A model generated the notes under the pieces. That model saw only the letters and a list, made by a program, of their open reading frames with translations, was not told the DNA's origin and made no database searches. A stretch of DNA of 64,000 nucleotides from Aureobasidium sp. EXF-3400 (lineage: Eukaryota > Ascomycota > Dothideomycetes > Dothideales > Saccotheciaceae): the NCBI GenBank assembly GCA_024195585.1, contig SWBL01000036.1, forward strand, positions 151,298-215,297. Reading direction: 5' to 3'. How positions within the stretch are numbered: the first letter of the stretch is position 1; every line of letters starts with the position of its first letter. Of the stretch, positions 22,701 to 32,592 are shown in pieces. The position numbers and the translations under genes were made by a program.

Positions 22701-23407
22701 ACGGCATCAGCCCACTCGCGCACAACGTGGTTCAGACCGAGATCGACACGGTAGTATACGAGGAGCTTCTCGCGGATGTCGTAGGATTCGTTCGTCGGGT
22801 CCTGGTCGCTGTCTGTGTAATCGACCTCGAGAGCAGCGAAAACGGGGTTCTGGAAGTTTGTGTCGACAGCGCAGATGTCGAAGGTCAATGTCTGCGGACG
22901 GTTGACTTCTTGAGGCGAGGAAATTGTGACCTGTTGCTCCGCATTGCGATTAAGGATGTATACGACCTTGTTCTTCTCGACAGAGGCGAACATGCAGCAT
23001 CGGCCGCGCGGGTCTGAGGCGAGGTATTGACCGGGGATGGTTCGACGAATGCCCGACTTGCCAAAAGTCTCGAGATGGACGCGCTCGAAGCGATTCTTCT
23101 CGTCATCGTACTGGAGGAGCGAAACACGACCAGAATCTGAGGAGACGATGATCAAGTCGCGAGGAGTACCGGGGACTCTGCAAGACGACAAGTTGCGCAG
23201 GATGCCGAAGGCATTGTGTGTAAGGATGGTGCGAACCTGATCCGTATCCTTGTCAATGGTCAACAGACTCAGTCTTTCACCCTGAGCCAGGACGACTTGC
23301 TGCTCTTTAGGCCTGCTTGCGACAAAGTTTCCAACAATCGCATGGGTAATGGCTCCAGCAGGTTGAAGGGTGAGCGAGTACATGCTCATATTTGAAGTGA
23401 TAGACAT
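19742..23407 (-). CDS. rse1: Splicing factor 3B subunit 3 (SF3b130/Rse1)
   Basis: Core subunit of the SF3b complex of U2 snRNP, required for branch-point recognition in the nucleus. Intronless, 1221 residues, the family's usual length. It begins MYSLTLQPAGAITHAIVGNF and has the CPSF_A/DDB1-type beta-propeller repeats throughout. Diagnostic stretches include SDSGRVSLLQYDDEKNRFE, IPGQYLASDPRGRCCMFASV and KNKVVYILNRN. In the C-terminal CPSF_A region they are ALAVGNEVFLYDLGMKALLR and ARWTTCFTMLDYDTVAGGDK. The gene is head to head with mss51 over 404 bp. Confidence 0.97.
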   Translation of the reverse strand: MSITSNMSMYSLTLQPAGAITHAIVGNFVASRPKEQQVVLAQGERLSLLTIDKDTDQVRTILTHNAFGILRNLSSCRVPGTPRDLIIVSSDSGRVSLLQYDDEKNRFERVHLETFGKSGIRRTIPGQYLASDPRGRCCMFASVEKNKVVYILNRNAEQQVTISSPQEVNRPQTLTFDICAVDTNFQNPVFAALEVDYTDSDQDPTNESYDIREKLLVYYRVDLGLNHVVREWADAVDYSANKLFPVPGGADGPSGVVVCSQGKITYRHPMQEPHTLVIPRRKGGLENPDRERRIVAGVVHRFKAGFFHLLQTEDGDLFKLTMDLVEDDQGRKTGEVASIELRYFDTFPIASTMCILKSGYLFVAAENGDSHFYRFLNLGMNIDPLTDSTSEEISYFFPHDYDNVDQSATVASMHPQRKTVVQDITGGDDWKIYTTAGTGTRSSFKVVSHGLSVSEQTRAELPDQPNNLWVVSDDRFSEADKYIVLGFRDATLFLEVGENTHEVSDHGLHKEVTTIHMGLMGDTGILQVWDRGFRFYTGPDSPQEDWKCPAHRTIIKAANNHQQLCLALSSGELLYFEVSQDGRRIQEYEQGSDVLTVSGVVQAMSMGDVPEGRVRAPFLVVGCDDSTIRVYSLDPGGEMLKSQSIQSLTSPPRSIEILPMEDSTGMTTFVHVGLFSGLYLRAVLDDITGELGDVRSRFLGADEAKLYPVAVNDSPAVLACGAKTFLSYPHPETKELLLTPLDYHSFNCASMLRSRVAGRKGQTSVRQSIVALRGAEIFVFSIGDTSNNILTKSIPLKHTPRDFCRHPDYRYFSVIQSDQNVLSKQARETLLADPTRSEEEKKQMGPSEQFGWPRGPGWASCIQVVDPTAEDEKDGVAYTIDLDSNEAALCCDMVPFENQDGETFLLVGTGKNIPSGAPTPSSPKSTGSVHVYRVLDPGNELELIHKTDFDKPIRALMPFQGRLALAVGNEVFLYDLGMKALLRKARCRVPGTQIIGMKTQGSRIVVGDVQESVCYVVYNHKDNKLTPFADDVIARWTTCFTMLDYDTVAGGDKFGNVWAVRCPKAASDEADEPGAASFLANEKAYLGGTPHRLALQFHNFVQDIPMSMQKTTLVPGGQEVIFWAGLEGTLGVFVPFVDREDVDFFGSLEQHLRTEDPPICGRDHLMYRSYYIPVKGCIDGDLCERYFLLSRDKKERIAGDLDRTVREVEKKIGEMRTRVAF

Positions 23408-23811
23408 GACGGGTGATGGGTGGTGAGCGACCCTCGAGGGCGCTCTAAAGGTCTAGAGAGGGTACTGTATATAGTCGTCGAATCGTAAGGGTCGTGGAGA
23501 GGCGCGCAAGCTGGTCCTGTTACTTGGGCGGGGAGAATGGGTCCAGGGAGAAGCTGCGGCCGCAAGAGGGACCAGAAGGTGAGCGAGGGCTGCGGCGCAG
23601 AGGACAAGCACTCTTTCAAGATAGCTTGGAGCTGTCGTGTGATATAGTGACACAAAAGTTGATGGTGCTGGTACAAAAAGTTGATGGCTACGCGACTGCA
23701 GCAACGCCGAGCCAAGACATTCAAAAGTCGGAGCTCGGGCCTGCATCATGGAAAGTCGAGTGATGATCAGACGAAACAAGAAGGAACAAGTTCTGTATTC
23801 AGCACACCAAC
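23408..23811. promoter_or_regulatory. Bidirectional promoter of rse1 and mss51
   Basis: 404 bp between divergent start codons. It must hold both core promoters. No TATA box was seen, as is common for constitutive genes. Confidence 0.5.
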
Positions 23812-25314
23812 ATGGCTTCCTTGTCGTCGACTTCTTCAGCGTGCAGGCAATGCCTTGGGCGTATCGCTCTCCCGCGCACAAGGCCGTCGATCCGCCTCTT
23901 CTCAGCATCCACATCGGCGCAACCCGCCCTGTCATCGTCAAAGAGAATCTCAAGAAGTAGAAGACGCTTGTCGACGAGTGCTCCCAGACCTCAAATTGCT
24001 CAGCTGAGCCGTGACTCGCCTGCTATCCAACACCGCCCCGAGGACATTGCCACCGACCGCAGCCGCGAGCTTCTACAACCAGGAAACCTGTTCCACTCTT
24101 TCAGCGACTCGCCCTCTCCCGCCATTCGCAAGCGCGCCGCCTTCATCAAGCAGAATGCATACTGCCCCCATCCCGATCACTCAGCCACCCGTCAACCCAC
24201 TAGTCCTGATGATATTGAGGTCCGAAAGACAGGCACCATGCCTCCCGCACATGTCCGTTATGAATGCCCGGACTGTGGCATTCCGGTAGCCTGCTGCGAA
24301 GAGCATTTGGCCGATGACTACGAAGCTCACTTGGCTATCTGTGACACCCTTCGTGAGATCAATGAGGACGACCATGACCTTGTTTCTGGACGCTTCTTCC
24401 CCGAGTTTGAATACCCTGGTCCGCAGATTGACGAGGCCCAGGTCAACTTGACCAATTGGGATACTATGCTGTACTCGCGCGAGTTCAACGCCATCAACGA
24501 TGAGCGCAGTCTTCGCCAAGCTACTCGCCTACTCACATACCCTGCCACTGTCGCTAGTGTTCTCCACGAATTGAGTCCTTACAATATTCGTAACCGCCTG
24601 ACTCCAGAGGGTCTCAAGAGTTTCACTGCCCTTCAATACACATTACACCCTCCTCGTTCGGGTGCTGGTGACGGTATCAAGGGCCTGCGTCCCACAGCCC
24701 CGCCAGTTCGCTTGTTCTGTATTGGCGCTCGCGCAGAGTCATCTTTGCCACGCGAGGTATGGCAGCAATTAGCCTGGCTCTTCCCCCGCTCTACCTTCCA
24801 CCTGATCTTTATCGGTCCCGAAAGCATGGCAAACCGAGACGACGAGTACCCTCTTCCTCCCCGCACTCCTCAGAATCCCTTTGGTGCCATTGTTGAAGAT
24901 CGCATCAGCCACCAGTTGAAGGTCACCACATACGTCGAGTACTTCCACAACTTGCACAACGCCCAAGCCTTCTACCCATATGACCCTTACTTTGACGCCT
25001 TTGTGCTGTTCCATCCTGGTCTGGGCCACCCTGCCAGTTCTCACGAATGGCAAGACACTATCCGTCCACTATTGGACACTAAGGTACCCATTATTGCCAC
25101 GGGATACACAGAGTATGACATGAAGCGTGACATCGAGTGGGTACGCGACACCGTTGGCGACGAGATGGATATCCTGCTCCAGCCAGGCGAGAACCGTTTC
25201 CGCAGTCTTCGCTGGGATCTCAACGACCTCGATCCCCAAGACGTCAGTGCTGGCAATTGGGGTGTCTGGGCTTTCAGAGGCAAGAGATACGAAACTCAAA
25301 TGCGCGATTCATAA
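23812..25314 (+). CDS. mss51: Mss51-like mitochondrial translational activator of COX1
   Basis: Intronless, 500 residues. The N-terminus is rich in Arg/Ser with no acids (residues 1-55), a mitochondrial targeting sequence. A MYND-like zinc module follows at about 118-177 (YCPHPDH, ECPDCGIPVACCEEHL, EAHLAIC). Both Cys-Pro-X motifs known from yeast Mss51 to bind heme are present (Cys118-Pro, Cys152-Pro). The long C-terminal part (TLLTYPATVASVLHELSPYN-like region through the GLGHPASSHEW motif) matches the Mss51 C-terminal domain. In yeast it couples synthesis and assembly of cytochrome oxidase subunit 1. Confidence 0.88.
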   Translation: MASLSSTSSACRQCLGRIALPRTRPSIRLFSASTSAQPALSSSKRISRSRRRLSTSAPRPQIAQLSRDSPAIQHRPEDIATDRSRELLQPGNLFHSFSDSPSPAIRKRAAFIKQNAYCPHPDHSATRQPTSPDDIEVRKTGTMPPAHVRYECPDCGIPVACCEEHLADDYEAHLAICDTLREINEDDHDLVSGRFFPEFEYPGPQIDEAQVNLTNWDTMLYSREFNAINDERSLRQATRLLTYPATVASVLHELSPYNIRNRLTPEGLKSFTALQYTLHPPRSGAGDGIKGLRPTAPPVRLFCIGARAESSLPREVWQQLAWLFPRSTFHLIFIGPESMANRDDEYPLPPRTPQNPFGAIVEDRISHQLKVTTYVEYFHNLHNAQAFYPYDPYFDAFVLFHPGLGHPASSHEWQDTIRPLLDTKVPIIATGYTEYDMKRDIEWVRDTVGDEMDILLQPGENRFRSLRWDLNDLDPQDVSAGNWGVWAFRGKRYETQMRDS

Positions 25315-26215
25315 AATTTCTAGCGTAGGCGAAATTGTGTATAACATCATCTTCTGTATATAAACTGTACTATTACGTGAGTTGGGAGGTGGAACCACTT
25401 TACTTTTTCCTTCTTCTCAGCATCCCTGTACCGATTAGAGCACTTTTCATATTGTCCTTCGGCTGTGCTGAACGTCGATGACAAACATGGCCGCCTCTTT
25501 TCGATCCCGGCATGCTATTTCGTCTGAAAGCGCCAGGCGAGAACACTTTACTAGATTGTTTAGCACAAGCGGCGTGCCGGCCCGTCAGCCGTTTCAAATC
25601 TCTCCTGCTTCTTGCTTCTAACTACTTTGCTCTCTCGCATGACTTGCACATGAGGCGTGAGAAGCAGAGTGAACTCTCGCCTTCCACGCGAGATTGAGCA
25701 GCTGACGTTGACAGCATCGACAATTCAAATACCGGAGCCGAACAGGCAAAAGTTCAAGCGGTAGTCAATGGGCCAGCACGGGCGAGTACTATATGAAACA
25801 GAGTCCCCAGAAGTCCAGAGGACCGAAGTCTAGCCAAGCACTGTTGCTCTGTTTCAGCCCCATAGAAACTTGCGCCACTCCCGTTGCTCGCTTGCGGAAA
25901 CAAAGAACCACACATCGACATGGGTGGAACCGATGGCTCCCTGCTCCCTGTCATTTCGCACTCTCGCCTCTTCTATGGATGGTATCGTTTTGAGCCGCAA
26001 TAAAGACATACCACTATGCGGTCTGTCCCAATCCAAGCAATTATGGCTTCCGTCAAGTGCACGACGAACTCATCTCGAGTCGCTCCTCTGAGACATATTG
26101 CACCATCTAAGGCGTTTCAATTCTTCCACGCGATGCCATGTTCGCTAGATCTACGACCAGGTTCAGACTAACGTCAAAATGCTTGTCTGGGTCTCTACAG
26201 CCATTAGGCTTGTAG

Positions 26216-26225
26216 GGCTTTAGCC
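26216..26225 (-). promoter_or_regulatory. XlnR-type GGCTAAA site in a palindrome
   Basis: The minus strand reads GGCTAAAGCC, containing GGCTAAA, the consensus of the xylanase/cellulase activator XlnR. It lies about 290 bp upstream of the cellulase ATG. Function is inferred. Confidence 0.35.
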
Positions 26226-26373
26226 TGTGTTGCAGCACAGTAGTCTTCCATCACCCCTCTCTCGATCTTAGCGTTGCCTCGTTAATGTATTCCAGACGGT
26301 CGACCCATTCTTGTTCAGGTCGCTGGTCTCCATCACCAGCCGTGATATCCACTCTTGTAGGTACACCCCTTGA

Positions 26374-26381
26374 TATATAAA
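26374..26381 (+). promoter_or_regulatory. TATA box of the endoglucanase gene
   Basis: TATATAAA 131 bp upstream of the ATG. Confidence 0.5.
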
Positions 26382-26511
26382 GTCCAGGGCCTGTCTTGTC
26401 TGCTTCCTTTTGATCAAGCACTCTTGACATCTTGTCTTTCATTCGTTCTCCCCACCCTTCTTTGCAACACTAGCGTGCCATTCTTTTCTCGCTATTACAT
26501 TCTATATCAAG

Positions 26512-28038
26512 ATGAAGTACTCTACTTTCGTCGTCGCCGCAGCAGCTGGTTCTGCCGCAGCTTCTTCCTCTGCATACGGCCAATGTGGTGGTAACGGATG
26601 GACTGGTGCTACCGACTGTGTCTCTGGCTACCACTGTGCTGTCCAGAACGACTGGTACTCCCAGTGCATTCCTGGTGCTGGCTCCGGTGCCAGCTCTGCT
26701 GCCGCCGCCGCCACCACCAAGGTCGTCACCTTGGCCCAGGCTGCCTCTACTCAGGCTCCTTCCAAGGCCCCTGTCTCCACTAGCGCTGCCTCTACTAGCA
26801 AGGCTGCTGCTGCTTCCTCCGGCAAGGTCAAGGTATGTTTTTGCCGAACTTCGTACCTTTTGGGTATCATACTGATGCATTCGACAGTACGCTGGTGTCA
26901 ACATTGCTGGCTTCGACTTCGGTATGGACACCAACGGTGCTTCCTCTGGCTCCTACGTCGACCCCGGAACTACTGGCCAAAACCAGATGAACCACTTCGT
27001 CAAGGATGACAAGCTCAACGCCTTCCGTCTCCCTGTCGGCTGGCAATACCTCGTCAACAGCAAGCTTGGTGGTAACCTCGACACCACCTTCTTCGCCAAG
27101 TACGACCAGCAGATGACTTACTGCTTGAACTCTGGCGCTGCCCTTTGTATTCTTGACCTCCACAACTACGCCCGCTGGAACGGCCAGATTGTTGGCACCA
27201 GTGGTGGCCCTACCAACGCCCAGTTCGCCTCCGTATGGTCGCAATTGGCTGCCAAATACAAGTCTCAGCCCAAGGTTGCTTTCGCCATCATGAACGAGCC
27301 CCACGATCTTCAGGATATCAACGCCTGGGCCACTACCGTTCAGGCTGCTGTCACCGCTATTCGCCAGGCTGGTGCCACCCAGAACATGATTTTGCTTCCC
27401 GGCAACGACTGGTAAGTTTTCTGGCCAACATGTACTCAATTGAGACCGAAACTAACCGTTTTTCAGGACGCACGCAGCAAATTTCGTCGTAAGTAAAACT
27501 GAACGTACAGACACCACGACTAAGGCTGGCGCTTCGTCTTGTCCAGCAGCAAAGTCGTGGTGTTCTTGTCCAACCAACTTTGTGAGAGATCATGCTAATT
27601 ATACCTTCGCTTTAGGACAACGGTTCTGCCGCCGCCCTGAACAAGATCACCAACCTCGACGGCAGCAAGACCAACCTCGTCTTCGACGTCCACCAATACT
27701 CCGACTCCGACGGCAGCGGTACCTCCTCCACCTGCGTCTCCTCCAGCTCCAACATTGCAGGCTTCACCAAGCTCGCCAGCTGGCTCCGCACCAACGGTCG
27801 CCAGGCTATGCTCACCGAGGCTGGTGGCTCCAACGACCAGTCTTGCCTTACTGCCGTCTGCGATGTCCTCAACTACCTCATGACCAACTCTGACGTCTAC
27901 CTTGGCTGGACTGGCTGGTCTGCTGGTATGTTCGCCACCGACTATGTTCTTTCCGAGGTCCCTACCGGCAGTGCTGGATCCTATAAGGATCAGGCTATTG
28001 TTACCAAGTGCATTGCTGGTGTCTTCAACTCCAAATAA
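26512..28038 (+). CDS. GH5 endo-beta-1,4-glucanase with N-terminal CBM1
   Basis: Secreted cellulase, 429 residues. Exons are 26512-26832, 26888-27411, 27467-27488 (only 22 bp) and 27616-28038. The signal peptide covers about residues 1-18. CBM1 is residues 21-53 with four Cys and aromatic cellulose-contact residues ([16 protein letters not shown]). A Ser/Ala/Thr-rich linker runs to 107. The GH5 barrel has [19 protein letters not shown], the His of [11 protein letters not shown], acid/base Glu244 (AIMNEPHD) and nucleophile Glu357 (MLTEAGG). All catalytic residues are intact. The tiny exon 3 codes only THAANFV. It joins the neighbouring xylanase as a plant-cell-wall hydrolase with a sugar-regulator motif in its promoter. 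Confidence 0.96.
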
Positions 28039-29152
28039 ACTGAGTTTGTAATCAGAAAGTTGGGGATGTTTTCGAGTCTTTGGTGGTTTGTGGTTTTGAG
28101 TTGTTGGCTTTTTTCGTATGTTCTGAGCGATTTTTTACTTCTTAGCTCTGTTTGGTACACAGAGCCAATCTTGAATTCTATTCTTATGATTTTATATCAC
28201 TTTTCTTTTTGATGCTGTGTCTGCTTTGATTCGTGTGTGTATCTTGTCGTCTTGTGACCTTCATGAGGCCTTTTTGAGTGCAAGCATGTAACGCATGTAG
28301 CTATAAGAATGCACAATAGTATCAGAAAACAGGGATAGTGTCCACTGAGAGGCAGCACTTTGTCAATTCTCTGTGGGATTGCCTCTGCTTCCAATTACAA
28401 CTGTGTCTTTTTATAGTGTACATTCAGCTCTTTGCTATAGTGGGAGTATAATGGAAAATGTAGTGAGACTTGAGAAAGTGGGGTTTAAGCATGCTGTCTC
28501 TGGACATGTCTTTAGTCTTGCATTGCTTTCTGCATTCTGATGGTACTCTGTGTCGTAGTCATCTCTCGCGAGATACCGTAGCTTGATCTTGGATATTTGT
28601 TGCATCTAACATGACGGGTTTGAGAGGAGATGCTGGCGGGTATAGCGGATATAGCGGGTCAGCGAATTATGAGAGTATTTGGTCATCCAAAGCGTCTTGA
28701 CCAATCAAAGAATAGGCGATTTTCCATCAAAGTGTGGGGTTGTACTGAAACAACGTGCAGTATGCCGTGCGGCTCAACATCAATTCTCCAAGCAGGGTTT
28801 GATGCGAGGAGTGAAGATGAAATCAGAAGACCGAGCATTGACACAAATGCTTGAATGTAGGTAGGTGATCAGGCGCTTGGTATCCTGTATGGGTTCAGCA
28901 TTGCTCTCAGAAGAGATTCGGGCAGAGATGTGCCGAGGATGAAACCAAAGGTTATCTCCGCATCTGCCGTCTGGTGTGACATTCCCCATTCCCTTGTACC
29001 GAAGAGGGAGAGAACTGCGTCTATCCGGAAAGAGGACCCGTTGATGGTTCTTATTCGACCGTCTCCCACCTCCTTTGAGTCTCCAGGTCGACTCCTGCCC
29101 GCCCAATCTCGCTGCATCGAACCGAGTCGCCGAAACATATCATAAAGTTAAC
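28039..29152. other. Intergenic stretch upstream of the lactate dehydrogenase
   Basis: 1.1 kb without a gene. The last 78 bp are open in the frame of the downstream gene, but without an ATG. Confidence 0.5.
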
Positions 29153-30776
29153 ATGAATCACTCTAGCAACAACACGCAAGCCGTCAAATTGACTGGCGAA
29201 GAGGTGGCCAAGCACAACAATGCCGACTCATGCTGGGTCATTGTCCACGGACGCGCCTACGACGTGACAGAGTTTCTGCCCGAGCATCCTGGTGGTCCCA
29301 AGATCATCCTCAAGTATGCTGGAAAGGACGCCTCCGAAGAGTACGATCCCATTCACCCTCCTGACACCCTCGACAAGTTTTTGGACAAGAGCAAGCATTT
29401 GGGCGAGGTCGATATGAACACCGTTCAGCAGGAGACAAAGGAGGAGGATCCCGATGAGGCCGAGAGACAAGAAAGAATCAAGCGCATGCCTATCCTCGAG
29501 CAGTGCTACAATCTGATGGACTTTGAAGCTGTGGCCAAGAGAGTCATGAAGAAGACGGCATGGGCATATTATTCGTCGGGCGCTGACGATGAGATTGTAA
29601 GCCCAGCAGAGTTACGATATGCTGCTTGTCGCTGACCATTTCACTAGACTATGCGTGAGAACCACAGCGCCTTCCACAAGATCTGGTTCCGACCCAAGAT
29701 TCTCGTCGATGTTGAGAACGTTGACATGTCGACAACTATGCTGGGCACCAAAGTCAGCATGCCTTTCTACGTAACAGCAACTGCTCTGGGCAAGCTCGGA
29801 AATCCTGAGGGCGAAGTCGTCTTGACCCGTGGCGCAAAGAAGCACAATGTCATTCAGATGATTCCCACTCTAGCCTCTTGCTCTTTCGACGAGATCATGG
29901 ATGCTGCCGAGGGTGACCAGGTTCAGTGGCTCCAACTCTACGTATGTTGATTGTTTCTTGATCACGAGATTGTAGAACTGACACAATCGCCTACAGGTCA
30001 ACAAGAACAGGGATATCACAAAACGCATCATCGAGCACGCCGAAAAGCGTGGCTGTAAGGGTCTCTTCATCACTGTTGACGCACCTCAGCTTGGTCGTCG
30101 TGAGAAGGACATGCGTTCCAAGTTTTCCGATGTTGGCAGCAATGTCCAAAATACTGGCGGCGACAATGTCGACCGTAGCCAAGGTGCTGCTAGAGCCATT
30201 TCCTCCTTCATTGATCCCTCACTATCTTGGAAGGATATTCCTTGGTTCAAGAGCGTCACCAAGATGCCCATCTTGCTCAAGGGTGTTCAGAGAGTCGAGG
30301 ACGTGATCAGAGCTGTTGCTGCAGGCGTTGACGGTGTCGTTCTGTCCAACCACGGAGGTCGTCAGCTCGATACCTCACGATCTGGTATCGAAATCTTGGC
30401 TGAGACCATGCCCGAGTTGCGCCGTCTGGGTCTCGAAAACAAAATCGAGGTTTACATCGATGGAGGTATCCGCCGTGCCACTGATATCCTCAAGGCTCTT
30501 TGTCTCGGTGCAAAAGGTGTAGGTATTGGCCGTCCTTTCTTGTACGCCATGTCAGCATATGGTTTGCCTGGTGTTGACCGTGCTATGCAACTCCTCAAGG
30601 ATGAGATGGAGATGAACATGCGCTTGATCGGCTGTAGCAGTGTCGACCAGCTGACCCCCGAGCTTGTGGATGTTAGGAGTTTGCACACACATACCGCTCC
30701 TGTGGCACCAGACACACTCAGTGTTGCAGCATATGATCCTCTGGCTGGACCCAAGGAGAGATTGGCTAAGCTGTAA
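29153..30776 (+). CDS. Flavocytochrome b2-type L-lactate dehydrogenase
   Basis: Oxidises L-lactate (or a similar 2-hydroxy acid) to the keto acid, using FMN and passing electrons to a b5-type heme. Exons are 29153-29596, 29648-29941 and 29997-30776, 505 residues. The cytochrome b5 domain covers about 10-85, with heme ligands His45 (LPEHPGG) and His68. The FMN barrel follows from about 120, with TVDAPQLGRREKDMR, LLKGVQRVEDV, catalytic His365 and substrate Arg368 (LSNHGGRQLD), and GGIRRATDILKALCLGA with GIGRPFLYA for the phosphate. Unlike yeast Cyb2, no mitochondrial presequence precedes the heme domain. It is convergent with a small membrane protein gene. Confidence 0.93.
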
Positions 30777-30900
30777 AGGTTGTGTACATTTTACGTTATA
30801 TATGTTCTACATACTGTCATGCATTACGAATTCAGCCAGAGCGATTGTTCATCGTACCTCTTGCGATTGTGATTTGAGTGATTCTCGGTATACAAAACCA

Positions 30901-31311
30901 TCAAATCTTGTTTATCAAGCCCGTCCATCTGATTCCCATGACAACAGCACTCAACAATCCCGTGATTATAACCGCTTCGAGACCGATTTCGAGGTAAATC
31001 GACCAAACAAACCACATCAACGGCGACCAATTCCAGACCCCAGCTGCCTTTTCATTCCACTCTGGCTCGACAACTTTGAACAGCAAGACAATGAAAGTCG
31101 CCAGTGCAACAAATATCGATCCCACCACACGCGTCTCTTTGAGCGTCGGAGGTTTTTCTTGTCCCATAGCGAGACCAATACTGCGGAGAGCGAGATAGCC
31201 AAGTGGTGCTGCGAGGTAGTAGCCAGCAGTCAAAAGGATGGCGGTGACCAGTAGCAAGCAAATGATTGCGCCGGTAGTGATTATGGCCTCGGAGATGATG
31301 GTGATGAACAT
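30901..31311 (-). CDS. Small membrane protein, three to four helices, unknown function
   Basis: Single exon, 136 residues, ATG at 31311. Hydrophobic segments lie at about 5-30 (IISEAIITTGAIICLLLVTA, then GYYLAAPLGYLALRSIG), 66-84 (GSIFVALATFIVLLF) and 113-130 (AVIITGLLSAVVMGI). A short charged loop (GQEKPPTLKETR) and a Trp-rich loop (VWNWSPLMWFVW) separate them. I do not recognise the family. It ends 125 bp from the convergent lactate dehydrogenase. Confidence 0.6.
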   Translation of the reverse strand: MFITIISEAIITTGAIICLLLVTAILLTAGYYLAAPLGYLALRSIGLAMGQEKPPTLKETRVVGSIFVALATFIVLLFKVVEPEWNEKAAGVWNWSPLMWFVWSIYLEIGLEAVIITGLLSAVVMGIRWTGLINKI

Positions 31312-32592
31312 GTCTAGATGTTTTGGGAGTGTGTGTTGATTTTTGAGCGATGTTTTGATTCATTGTGGTCTGATAAGGAGGGAGCGAGAGATAGTGATGA
31401 GTGCGAGTTGTGTGCCCCACCTTCCATGTGAGACAGACTCCGCGGTCCAAATTGGATTACGAGACTTCTGCTCTTGCATTCTCACTGCACTTGTATATCG
31501 ATTATCTCGGGTCATTCAGTTGACACAATGTTCAAGAGGTAGCGGTCCTATTCACCACGGAAGACCAATTGTCTTCTTGATGCTTGTGTGAACTCGATGC
31601 GACACGATCCCGATCCTGATCATGGCCTCCGAGTTCGGTACCGGATGCAACTCCGACGACAGTTCTTCAGACTTCTTGCCTCGGACGCGACTACCTTGAC
31701 GCATGCTGGTTCTATGCCATTATCATAACTATCAAACTATCCTGGCATACCCTTTCAAGCGAATTCGAGTCGTGGGAAGCCGCAATCGAGGAAACACAAA
31801 TAAGGACAATCTTATTGGGAAGAACATTCTCCGACGTGTGCCAGTAAACAGCGGGCGTTTACCGTACAACGACCTTGTTTGTTGGACTTTCGTCGGTATG
31901 TGGCGGTCGTCAGAAAGATCTGAGGGCCTCCTGAACGACATTCCTGGTTACCTGACTGAGCTTCACAGCTCGCACTTGTCTCAGTAGAATAGAGCAAAAG
32001 AGCAAGATCAAACTCGATGATTCCAGGCGACAAGCGTGCGCTTGACCTGTTTCAAGGACGAAAGGCGAATTGACTTTGTCGTCAGTTCGAGATGCTGACA
32101 TCAGGGGAGCAGGAAACATCCGATATTTTGGGAAACAGCTTGAAATATTCCAGCCAACTCGGCACCAGCAATATACCATAATCTGTAATACTCGCCGTTC
32201 TGAACCAAGTGACGATGAATTAACACTCACATCGAAATTTTCCCACGATCATGGCCCTGTCCGATTGTTGTCAACTCGCATGCAAAAACTGTTCCATGCT
32301 CTATCTCTATCACAAATCCGCTTGACAAGAAAAGTCTCGCATTTGAGGTGTTTTCGCTTCTACCACCAATTGCTGCCTGCGCCTTCCCAGTGATTTGCCC
32401 AATGCAGACGCAGTGATCCTGTAAGTCTTGTGAGTGTTTCCCAGTGATCCTCGAGGTTATAATATCCCCTCTTCGTTCTCTATTCTCCTTCTTTCTTTCA
32501 TCTTCGGACCATCTTGACTAGTTGCCTCCATTACCAACATCAAGAACAGAACATATCTCTACAGACTACCTTGTCTTCCAGATTACTTCATC
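31312..32592. other. Divergent intergenic stretch
   Basis: 1.3 kb between two divergent genes. Frames at 31703-31987 and 32070-32393 have no support. A pyrimidine-rich stretch just before 32500 is likely the leader of the next gene. Confidence 0.4.

Larger units (their letters stand above)
25315..26511. other. Upstream region of the endoglucanase gene
   Basis: 1.2 kb without a gene. It holds the mss51 3' end and the cellulase promoter. The latter has a TATATAAA box at 26374-26381 and a palindromic GGCTTTAGCC at 26216-26225. Confidence 0.5.

Noticed and set aside
29075..29152. N-terminal extension of the flavocytochrome b2
   Set aside because: Open frame but begins with TTG and has no ATG.
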